Translations under genes and position numbers: made by a program | Part shown: in pieces, positions 1 to 5,374 of the stretch | Position numbering within the stretch: position 1 is the stretch's first letter | How the letters are laid out: each line of letters opens with the position of its first letter | Origin: Rickettsiales bacterium | Lineage (GTDB): Bacteria > Pseudomonadota > Alphaproteobacteria > Rickettsiales > JALZUV01 | Direction: 5' to 3' | DNA length: 6,528 nucleotides | Assembly: GCA_023301245.1 (NCBI GenBank) | Contig: JALZUV010000077.1 | Coordinates: 1 to 6,528, forward strand | The notes under the pieces: generated by a model | What the model was told of the DNA's origin: nothing | Seen by the model: the letters and a program-made list of their open reading frames with translations, nothing else | Database searches by the model: none

Positions 1-608
1 TTTGAAAGCGGCGTTTCGGCTGCCCAACTGTAAGGCATTACGCGGTGCGATTGGTAGATTAGGCCTTTTTTGTAAAGCTCGTTAAATGCCCAAATGACCG
101 ATTCCATGAAGTTAGTATCCATGGTTTTATAATCGCCTTGGAAGTCTACCCAGCGGGCTTGGCGGTCAACGTAGGTTTCCCAATCGCCTGCGTATTTCAT
201 GACAGATGAACGGCAATGTTCGTTGAATTTATCGATACCAAATTCTTCAATCGCTTTGCGGCCTGAAATCTTTAGTTCTTTCTCTGCACCCATTTCGGCG
301 GGCAATCCATGGCAATCCCACCCAAAGCGGCGCTCGACTTTGCTGCCTTTCATGGTGTGGTAGCGGGCGTATAAATCTTTCACATAGCCTGTAAGCAAAT
401 GGCCATAATGCGGCAATCCGTTGGCGAAAGGAGGACCATCGTAAAATACATATTCTTCCGCATCTTTGCGGTTTTCAACGGATTTTTCGAAAGCGTTATT
501 GCTCTGCCATTGCTCCAGAATATTTTGCTCAATTTTAGCAAAATCAGGGTTGGCAACGGGAGATGGGTAATGCGCTTGTGGCTTGGATTTTTGGGCTGTA
601 TCTGTCAT
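1..608 (-). CDS. ileS: Isoleucyl-tRNA synthetase, eukaryote-like type 2, N-terminal part (runs off the window)
   Basis: This enzyme charges tRNA-Ile with isoleucine in the cytoplasm. Reading leftward from the ATG at 608-606 gives 202 open residues before the window edge, about a fifth of a type 2 enzyme (usually over 1,000 residues). The protein begins MTDTAQKSKPQ. It has the class I synthetase signature as DGPPFANGLPHYGH (residues 57-70), where HYGH (67-70) is the HIGH motif, then GWDCHGLPAE (96-105) and, near the edge, VMPYSWAAETPLS. The HYGH form and the RRFGWDCHGLP context match the eukaryote-like clade; the usual bacterial type 1 has a NIHIGH-like form. That clade is known for low sensitivity to mupirocin. 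The start agrees with the normal distance to the HIGH motif, but no clear Shine-Dalgarno precedes it. It is divergent from mazG across 29 bp, so its promoter probably overlaps the mazG start. Identity is near certain; the exact start is less so. Confidence 0.96.
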   Translation of the reverse strand, partial: MTDTAQKSKPQAHYPSPVANPDFAKIEQNILEQWQSNNAFEKSVENRKDAEEYVFYDGPPFANGLPHYGHLLTGYVKDLYARYHTMKGSKVERRFGWDCHGLPAEMGAEKELKISGRKAIEEFGIDKFNEHCRSSVMKYAGDWETYVDRQARWVDFQGDYKTMDTNFMESVIWAFNELYKKGLIYQSHRVMPYSWAAETPLS

Positions 609-637
609 AAAGCATTAACTAACAGACAAGGCGAAAA

Positions 638-1486
638 ATGCAAGAAACGAAGCGACTTTTAGAGATTATGAAACGCTTACGCGACCCTAACGGCGGCTGC
701 CCGTGGGATGTGGAGCAGAATTTCAGCACTATCGCGCCTTACACGCTGGAAGAAGCCTACGAAGTGGCCGATGCGATTGAGCGCAACGATATGCCCAGCC
801 TCAAGGAAGAACTAGGCGACCTATTGCTGCAAGTAGTGTTCCACGCCCAAATGGCGGAGGAGGAAGGCATCTTCACCTTCGAACAAGTAGCCAAAGGCAT
901 TAACGATAAAATGATAGACCGCCACCCGCACGTAGATTTTTCTGATTGCCCCCGCTCTGGCCTACTGGCCGACGCGATGAGCCTAACGGCTTCGCCGACT
1001 AAAGGGCAGACACATACTGTGCCTGCTTCTAGCACACGGCCAGAAATTAGAACTGCTCAAGACCAAGTAGATAATTGGGAAACTATCAAGGCGGCCGAGA
1101 AGAAAGCCAAAGGCCACACCTCGGTGCTAGATGACATCCCCATGAATTTCCCTGCCCTATTGCGCTCGCAAAAATTGGGTAAGAAAGCCAGCAAACAAGG
1201 GTTCGATTGGCCTGAGCTACCGCCCGTATTCGATAAAGTAGATGAAGAAATGGGCGAGCTAAAAGAAGCCATCGCCGATAACACCAATATTGAAGAAGAA
1301 CTAGGCGACCTGCTATTTGCCATCGTCAACGTAGCCCGCCACGTAAAGGTAGATGCCGAAACAGCGCTACGAAAAGCCAACGCCAAATTCGAAAAGCGCT
1401 ACCGCGCCATTGAGCCAAATATCAGCAAAGATTCAACATTAGAAGAAATGGAAGCGCTTTGGGTAAAGGCGAAGAATTCTGGTTGA
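638..1486 (+). CDS. mazG: MazG nucleoside triphosphate pyrophosphohydrolase with an in-frame repeat insertion
   Basis: MazG hydrolyses NTPs and dNTPs to the monophosphate and pyrophosphate, as a house-cleaning enzyme. The 282-residue product has the two tandem MazG domains of the E. coli type. The N-terminal domain covers about residues 5-100, with GGCPWD (19-24), metal-binding E39/E42 in LEEAYE and E58/D61 in EELGD, ending at RHPHV (95-99). The C-terminal domain covers about 147-280, with E204/E207 in EEMGE, E221/D224 in EELGD, and KANAKFEKR (246-254). Both acidic sets are intact, so activity is plausible. The oddity is the linker: 47 residues lie between HPHV and W147, against about 15 in E. 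coli MazG as I recall it. The extra part, about 104-136, is encoded by a copy of the repeat found elsewhere in the window. The start fits the family N-terminus (RLLEIMKRLRDP), and AAGG at 628-631 is a modest ribosome binding site. It converges on the TPR lipoprotein gene. Confidence 0.96.
   Translation: MQETKRLLEIMKRLRDPNGGCPWDVEQNFSTIAPYTLEEAYEVADAIERNDMPSLKEELGDLLLQVVFHAQMAEEEGIFTFEQVAKGINDKMIDRHPHVDFSDCPRSGLLADAMSLTASPTKGQTHTVPASSTRPEIRTAQDQVDNWETIKAAEKKAKGHTSVLDDIPMNFPALLRSQKLGKKASKQGFDWPELPPVFDKVDEEMGELKEAIADNTNIEEELGDLLFAIVNVARHVKVDAETALRKANAKFEKRYRAIEPNISKDSTLEEMEALWVKAKNSG
946..1030 (+). repeat. Dispersed hairpin repeat, copy B, embedded in frame in mazG
   Basis: This copy begins with the family signature TTGCCCCCG (946-954) and shares CCTACTGG and GCGATGAGCC-like segments with the intergenic copies (compare CGATGGGC). 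It can form three hairpins: GGCC/GGCC around TACT (959-970), CGGC/GCCG around TTC (987-997), and a 9-position stem with one mismatch, 1006-1014 against 1018-1026, loop TAC. It encodes about residues 104-131 of MazG, from C104 in CPRSGLLADAM onward, with no stop and no frame change. The right boundary is uncertain, between about 1026 and 1045, because the right half is the most diverged of the four copies. Homology to the other copies is inferred by eye. The left half is convincing; the right half rests mainly on hairpin position and a short ACTG..CCT match. Confidence 0.75.
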
Positions 1487-1491
1487 GTTCT

Positions 1492-1568
1492 ATTGTCATG
1501 CTGAATTTATTTCAGCATCCATTTCGCCTGCTGTACAATAGCCCCTGAAACAAGTTCAGGGTGACAAT
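1492..1568. repeat. 77 bp palindromic repeat with two internal hairpins, 3' of mazG
   Basis: The element is bounded by ATTGTCA (1492-1498) and its complement TGACAAT (1562-1568). The left arm forms TGCTGAA (1499-1505) / TTCAGCA (1511-1517) with a 5-base loop. The right arm forms CCCTGAA (1543-1549) / TTCAGGG (1555-1561), also with a 5-base loop. The arms are also imperfect inverted copies of each other, so the whole can fold as one long stem. They differ at stem positions that are balanced within each hairpin (GC against CC with matching partners). It starts 5 bp after the mazG stop codon and lies between convergent genes. The TGAAACAAGTTCAGG wording resembles small intergenic palindromes seen in many alphaproteobacterial genomes, from memory only. 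It may help to end or stabilise the mazG mRNA, but only a short T-run follows (TTTT at 1568-1571), so it is not a convincing intrinsic terminator. Confidence 0.8.
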
Positions 1569-1579
1569 TTTCATATAAC

Positions 1580-1606
1580 AAAAAAGGGAGGGCAGTAGGC
1601 CGACCC
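1580..1606 (-). terminator. Possible intrinsic terminator of the TPR lipoprotein gene, formed by the end of repeat copy A
   Basis: On the minus strand the last part of repeat copy A reads GGG-TC-GGC, loop CTACT, GCC-CT-CCC, and is followed directly by six T (complement of A1580-A1585). A GC-rich stem next to a T-run is the layout of a Rho-independent terminator, about 70 bp past the stop codon. The stem is only 3+3 pairs with an internal loop of unpaired U/U and C/C, so strength is doubtful. Confidence 0.5.
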
Positions 1607-1666
1607 AGCCATGAGCAAGCGAAGCGTCGCCCATCGTCGAGCCCAGTAGGGCGAGCGGGGGCAAAA
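1586..1666 (-). repeat. Dispersed hairpin repeat, copy A, after the TPR lipoprotein gene
   Basis: Read on the minus strand, this copy begins TTGCCCCCG (complement of 1656-1664) and continues through GCCCTACTGGGC and CTCGACGATGGGC, almost identical to copy D. It ends with GGCTGGGTCGGCCTACTG, shared with copy C. Hairpins: GCCC/GGGC with a 4-base loop (1641-1652) and GCGA/TCGC with a 4-base loop (1619-1630). At the far end, GGG and GGC pair with GCC and CCC across a 2x2 internal loop (1586-1606). It begins 6-8 bp downstream of the lipoprotein stop codon and has the same orientation as that gene, so it forms the gene's 3' untranslated region. Confidence 0.88.
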
Positions 1667-1672
1667 CCAATA

Positions 1673-2572
1673 TTACTTCATCTTCTCCAAATTATCCCAA
1701 GCGCGCTCATAAAACTTAGAGCTGCCTGAAAGGGCACTATTTAGGTAGGCTTTGGCAAGTTTATCGTCACCCGCTAATTTCGCGTAGAAGCCCATATTAT
1801 TTTGCAAGGCAATGCTCGATAAATGGCGCGAGGCTACTTGTTCGGCACGGGTCATATCGCCTGACAGGCCAAGGACAAGCGCTAGGTTCAGGTCGATACG
1901 TTTACGCTCAACAGATTTATTTTTCACCTTACCACTGGCGCGGTTTAGCGCAGCAATGGCACGGTCGTAATTGCCATTTAGTGCCAGCGTTAGACCAACA
2001 TTATTAAGCACCGTTGGATGATCAGGCGAGCGCGCTAAGGCGGAATCGAAATAGGCAATCGCCTCGTTCGGCATATTTTTAGCCACAAATAATAAGCCAA
2101 CACCATTGAGCGTACGCCAGCGGTTGCCATCAATGGCCATGGCTTCTTCTAGGCTTTGGCTAGCAGAAGAAAAATCGCCTTTAGTGATATAGGTAAGACC
2201 CTTACCCTCTAGTGCAGCAGCGTGGCGCGGCTGTTTTTGTAGCACCGTATCATACAGCTGAATAGCTTTATCACTTTGTTCGGTGCGGCGTAAATTATCG
2301 GCCATTTTAATGCGATATTCTAGATTATCCGGATATTTATCGACCAGCTGTTGATAATATTGCAGAGCGCGGCCATAATTATTCACCTCCTCTGCTTGAA
2401 CGGCAGTCGATAATAGCGCATCAGAAACGCCACCTACTTGGGGGCCATCTTTCAGTAATTCATCTAAAAAACCACGGTTATCTATTTGCGAACCAGGGCG
2501 GGCATCGCAGGCAGCGAGGCTAGCGAGGAGAATTAACGAGGCGCTTACGCGGTAAAATGTTTGACGTTTCAT
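1673..2572 (-). CDS. TPR-repeat lipoprotein, TadD-like
   Basis: This is a 299-residue exported lipoprotein made mostly of tetratricopeptide repeats, which normally serve as protein-binding scaffolds. The N-terminus has KR, a hydrophobic core (about 9-20) and a lipobox L-A-A-C ending at Cys22, the expected lipidation site. The next residue is Asp23; in E. coli an Asp at +2 favours inner-membrane retention, and whether that rule holds here is unknown. From about residue 52 to 215 there are five clear 34-residue TPR units, with A/G-Y/L spacing and P-[DR]-[NH] at unit ends (YPDN 80-83, QPRH 114-117, SPDH 182-185), then two degenerate ones. The segment NLALVLGLSGDMTRAE (229-244) resembles the C-terminal part of TadD, the Flp/Tad pilus lipoprotein, but no tad genes are present. 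The role is therefore open. The start is supported by AGGA (complement of 2580-2583), 7 bases before the ATG. It is divergent from pyrB. Confidence 0.88.
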   Translation of the reverse strand: MKRQTFYRVSASLILLASLAACDARPGSQIDNRGFLDELLKDGPQVGGVSDALLSTAVQAEEVNNYGRALQYYQQLVDKYPDNLEYRIKMADNLRRTEQSDKAIQLYDTVLQKQPRHAAALEGKGLTYITKGDFSSASQSLEEAMAIDGNRWRTLNGVGLLFVAKNMPNEAIAYFDSALARSPDHPTVLNNVGLTLALNGNYDRAIAALNRASGKVKNKSVERKRIDLNLALVLGLSGDMTRAEQVASRHLSSIALQNNMGFYAKLAGDDKLAKAYLNSALSGSSKFYERAWDNLEKMK

Positions 2573-2588
2573 ACTCTTTTCCTATAAG
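2561..2588 (+). promoter_or_regulatory. Probable sigma70-type promoter for the pyrB cluster
   Basis: TTGACG (2561-2566, five of six matches to the -35 consensus) and TATAAG (2583-2588, five of six to the -10 consensus) are separated by 16 bp. Transcription would start near 2595, leaving an 18-base or so leader before the pyrB ATG. The -35 box lies inside the first codons of the divergent lipoprotein gene, and the -10 box touches that gene's ribosome binding site on the other strand. The leader is too short for an attenuator or leader peptide. Confidence 0.6.
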
Positions 2589-2612
2589 AATGCGCGACCA
2601 AGTGCAAAATAA

Positions 2613-3578
2613 ATGACAGGCTTTCTCCCTTTGAGCGCAAATAAGAACGATAAAGCGACAAAATTCTCTAGCCAGCATTTACTGGGGATTGAGGGATTAT
2701 TGCCTTCTGACATTAATCTGATTCTTGATACGGCAGAAGGTTATGTCACCCGCAACCGCGAATCGGATAAAAAACACCCTATCTTGCGCGGCCGCACGGT
2801 TATCAACCTATTCTTTGAAAATTCTACCCGCACGCGCACTAGCTTCGAGCTAGCAGGCAAGCGCCTTGGCGCTGATGTTATTAATATGTCCGTCGCAACC
2901 AGCAGCGCCAAAAAGGGCGAAACGCTGATTGATACCGCCATGACGCTTAACGCCATGAAGCCAGATTATGTTATCCTACGCCATCACGAATCGGGCGCGG
3001 TGCATTTGCTGGCCGAAAAAATTAACGGCGCAGTGATTAACGCAGGCGACGGCAGCCACGAACACCCCACTCAAGCCCTGCTCGATGCGCTCACCATCCG
3101 CCAACGCAAAGGCAGTTTAAAGGGCTTAAAAGTCGCGATTTGTGGCGATATCGTCAATAGCCGCGTGGCGCGTTCAAACATCTTGCTACTCAACACGATG
3201 GGCGCTGAAGTACGCATGATTGCGCCAGCAACCCTCATGCCAACCGCGCCAGAATCGCTCGGCGCAAAACCTTATTATAACCTCGAAGAAGGTATTGCAG
3301 GTTGCGATATTGTGATGATGCTTCGCATTCAAATGGAACGTATGCAAGCCAGCATGGCCGTGCCAAGCATCCGCGAATATTTTGAATTTTTCGGCCTGAC
3401 CGAAGCGAAATTGAAACTCGCCAAACCTGACGCTTTGGTCATGCACCCCGGCCCCATCAACCGTGGTGTTGAAATTGATACAGAACTCGCCGACGATATT
3501 AACCGCAGCATAATCCTCGACCAAGTCGAGATGGGTGTCGCTATCCGCCAAGCAGTATTAGAAGTTTTAGAAAGGTAG
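2613..3578 (+). CDS. pyrB: Aspartate carbamoyltransferase catalytic subunit
   Basis: PyrB condenses carbamoyl phosphate with aspartate to carbamoyl aspartate, the committed step of pyrimidine synthesis. The 321-residue length is usual. The carbamoyl phosphate domain carries FENSTRTRTSFE (68-79), KKGET (100-104), HHESG (124-128) and GDGSHEHPTQALLD (145-158). The aspartate domain carries GDIVNSRVARS (178-188), LRIQMER (237-243) and MHPGPINRGVEID (277-289). All substrate-binding signatures are intact. The wording GKRLGADVINMSVATSS fits alphaproteobacterial PyrB. The first 20 or so residues precede the conserved HLLGIEGL and look unconserved. No Shine-Dalgarno lies before the ATG, so translation may start on a short leader; no better in-frame start is visible. 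No regulatory-subunit gene (pyrI) lies nearby. The PH-domain gene follows after 4 bp, which suggests co-transcription. Confidence 0.97.
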   Translation: MTGFLPLSANKNDKATKFSSQHLLGIEGLLPSDINLILDTAEGYVTRNRESDKKHPILRGRTVINLFFENSTRTRTSFELAGKRLGADVINMSVATSSAKKGETLIDTAMTLNAMKPDYVILRHHESGAVHLLAEKINGAVINAGDGSHEHPTQALLDALTIRQRKGSLKGLKVAICGDIVNSRVARSNILLLNTMGAEVRMIAPATLMPTAPESLGAKPYYNLEEGIAGCDIVMMLRIQMERMQASMAVPSIREYFEFFGLTEAKLKLAKPDALVMHPGPINRGVEIDTELADDINRSIILDQVEMGVAIRQAVLEVLER

Positions 3579-3582
3579 CATC

Positions 3583-4026
3583 ATGGGCTCTTACGCACGA
3601 CAAAACCTACTCTCAAACGAGAGTATCCTTTATGAGGCAAAATTCCATTGGTTCATCTATATGCCTGCGCTGTTATTCTTCGCGCTCATTTTGGTATTTC
3701 CGTTTCAAACCATGTATGTAGCCACCCTTGTGGCGCTGGGAATTATAGCGCTCATCCGCTGTTATATCCTGATGATTAGCACCGAATTTGTGGTGACTGA
3801 TCAACGCATTATCGTCAAAACGGGTTTCATCTCGCGCAATACCGCCGAGCTCAACCACCGCAATGTAGAAAGCGTGAATTTAGACCAAGGCATTATTGGC
3901 CGTATCCTTAACTTCGGCAGCCTCGAAATTAACGGTACAGGTGCTGGCGTTTCGCCCATTCCATGGGTAGACCACCCGCTAGAATTTCGCAAACAAGTGC
4001 TCGAAATCGTTCAACGAGGAAGATAA
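3583..4026 (+). CDS. Bacterial PH-domain (bPH2/DUF304, YdbS-like) membrane protein
   Basis: This 147-residue protein has two hydrophobic segments, about 22-40 and 44-64, forming a membrane hairpin, followed by a small beta-rich bacterial pleckstrin-homology domain (about 66-145). Signatures of the family are the strand FVVTDQRIIVKTGFISRNTAEL (in part, 69-90), the segment NHRNVESVNLDQGIIGRIL (91-109) and FGSLEINGTGAG (111-122). The function of these proteins is poorly known, and the sequence shows no catalytic motif. It sits between pyrB and pyrC, 4 bp after one and 3 bp before the other. A ribosome binding site, GAAAGG, falls in the last codons of pyrB. Placement suggests shared expression with pyrimidine synthesis, not a shared reaction. 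Family assignment is firm; role is unknown. Confidence 0.88.
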   Translation: MGSYARQNLLSNESILYEAKFHWFIYMPALLFFALILVFPFQTMYVATLVALGIIALIRCYILMISTEFVVTDQRIIVKTGFISRNTAELNHRNVESVNLDQGIIGRILNFGSLEINGTGAGVSPIPWVDHPLEFRKQVLEIVQRGR

Positions 4027-4029
4027 CTA

Positions 4030-5361
4030 ATGTCCACACAACATTTTACTAAGCCCGCCAAACATACAGGCCGCACCGTTTATAAGAACGCGCGCTTGAT
4101 GAATCCTGCCACTCAGCTGGATGCGATTGGCAGTGTGCTGGTGGAAGATGGCAAAATTGCTGACTTTGGCGCAGGCTTATTTATGGATGGCAGCGTTCCC
4201 GATGGCGCTGAAGTGGTGGATTGTGGCGGTCATTTGCTGACCCCTGGCTTAATTGATATTCAAGTGCATTTTCGCGAACCTGGCCAAGAATATAAAGAAA
4301 CGATTGAAACAGGCAGTAAATCTGCCGCCGCGGGTGGAGTCACAAGTGTTTCGACCATGCCAAATACTGACCCTGTAATTGACGATGTGGCGGTGTTGGA
4401 ATTTCTACTAAAACAAGGGCGCGAAACGGGCTATTGCCGCTTACACCCTTACGCTTGCGTATCTAAAGGCATGAAGGGCGAACGCCTAACCGAAATGGGC
4501 TTGCTGGCCAAAGCAGGTGCTGTGGCCTTTACTGACGATGGCTTGCCAATTATGAACGCGCAGCTTATGCGCCAAGCACTAACTTACGCCCGCGAGCTTG
4601 ATGTGCCAATTGGCCAACATGCAGAAGATTTAAACCTGTCTAACGGCGGTTGCATGAATGAGGGCGCAGTGGCCACAAAACTAGGCCTACGCGGCATCCC
4701 CAACGCATCGGAAGCGGTGATTGTTGACCGCGATATTCAGTTGGTGCGTTTAACGGGCGCAAAATACCATGTATTGCACATCTCGACTGCCGAAGCGATT
4801 GAAGCCGTCCGCCGCGCCAAGCACGAAGGTTTGCCTGTAACAGCCGAAGCTGCCCCGCATCACTTTATGCTAACCGACGAGGCTTGCATCGACTACCGCA
4901 GCTTCGCCAAAATGAACCCGCCACTACGCGCTGAGCGCGATAAACAGGCGGTAATTCGTGGCTTACAAGATGGCACAATTGACGCTATCGCCACCGACCA
5001 TGCCCCGCATGACCAAGAATCAAAACGCGTTCCAATCTCAGAAGCAGCCTTCGGTATCGTCGGGCTAGAAACCATGCTGCCACTATCGCTCGACCTCTAC
5101 CACCGTGGCGCGATGAGCCTGATGGAGGTGATTGGTAAAATGACCTACCAAGCAGCTGATATTCTCAAACTGCCCGCTGGCCGCATCACCAAAGGCGTTG
5201 AGGCCGACCTCACCCTAATTGATGTAGATGTTGATTGGGTGATTAACCCCAAAGAATTCTCAAGCAAATCGAAAAACTCACCGTTTGACGATACAAAAAC
5301 CAAAGGCCGCGCTATCCGTACCATTTTGGGCGGAAACGAAGTCTATAAACTGACCGATTAA
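4030..5361 (+). CDS. pyrC: Dihydroorotase, class I (alphaproteobacterial type with a variant HxH motif)
   Basis: PyrC cyclises carbamoyl aspartate to dihydroorotate, the step after PyrB. The 443-residue product is a full amidohydrolase: an N-terminal beta part, a TIM barrel from about 70, and the C-terminal beta part ending near 440. Visible motifs are MPNTDP (110-115), FTDDG (167-171), GQHAED (195-200), HVLHIST (247-253), KMNPPLR (294-300) and ATDHAPH (321-327, catalytic Asp323). Probable metal or catalytic residues His80, Asp169/170, His197, His250 and Asp323 are present. The first histidine of the HxH metal motif is not: the segment reads DIQVHFREPG, with Gln78 encoded by CAA at 4261-4263. 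From memory, alphaproteobacterial PyrC relatives often alter this motif, so activity cannot be settled from sequence. GAGGAAG at the end of the preceding gene is a strong ribosome binding site. The family is clear; the catalytic state is less so. Confidence 0.93.
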   Translation: MSTQHFTKPAKHTGRTVYKNARLMNPATQLDAIGSVLVEDGKIADFGAGLFMDGSVPDGAEVVDCGGHLLTPGLIDIQVHFREPGQEYKETIETGSKSAAAGGVTSVSTMPNTDPVIDDVAVLEFLLKQGRETGYCRLHPYACVSKGMKGERLTEMGLLAKAGAVAFTDDGLPIMNAQLMRQALTYARELDVPIGQHAEDLNLSNGGCMNEGAVATKLGLRGIPNASEAVIVDRDIQLVRLTGAKYHVLHISTAEAIEAVRRAKHEGLPVTAEAAPHHFMLTDEACIDYRSFAKMNPPLRAERDKQAVIRGLQDGTIDAIATDHAPHDQESKRVPISEAAFGIVGLETMLPLSLDLYHRGAMSLMEVIGKMTYQAADILKLPAGRITKGVEADLTLIDVDVDWVINPKEFSSKSKNSPFDDTKTKGRAIRTILGGNEVYKLTD

Positions 5362-5374
5362 AGAAAGACATAAA

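Noticed and set aside
560..637. Promoters for mazG and ileS in and around their divergent gap
   Set aside because: Candidate boxes such as TTGGAT with CATAAA match the consensus only at three or four of six positions, too weak to report.
399..662. Plus-strand 87-codon open frame running up to the mazG start
   Set aside because: It is antisense to ileS over most of its length, overlaps the mazG start, has no recognisable motif, and the minus-strand frame encodes a clear synthetase.
932..1072. GTAGAT on both sides of the mazG insertion as a target-site duplication
   Set aside because: GTAGAT recurs elsewhere in mazG, including the segments near 1238 and 1350, and lies away from the repeat boundaries, so chance is the better explanation.
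757..1386. Two minus-strand open frames opposite mazG
   Set aside because: They are Ser-rich shadows of the mazG coding frame; the plus-strand product has full MazG motifs.
1499..1571. Hairpins after mazG as a strong Rho-independent terminator
   Set aside because: Only four T follow the second stem, after an intervening TGACAA segment; I report it as a palindromic repeat instead.
2573..2640. Minus-strand promoter for the TPR lipoprotein gene
   Set aside because: TTGCAC and TATAGG-like boxes have poor matches or wrong spacing; a promoter must exist, possibly within pyrB, but I cannot place it.
3186..3551. 121-codon minus-strand frame opposite pyrB
   Set aside because: Low-information His/Phe-rich translation opposite conserved PyrB motifs; no ribosome binding site or homology seen.
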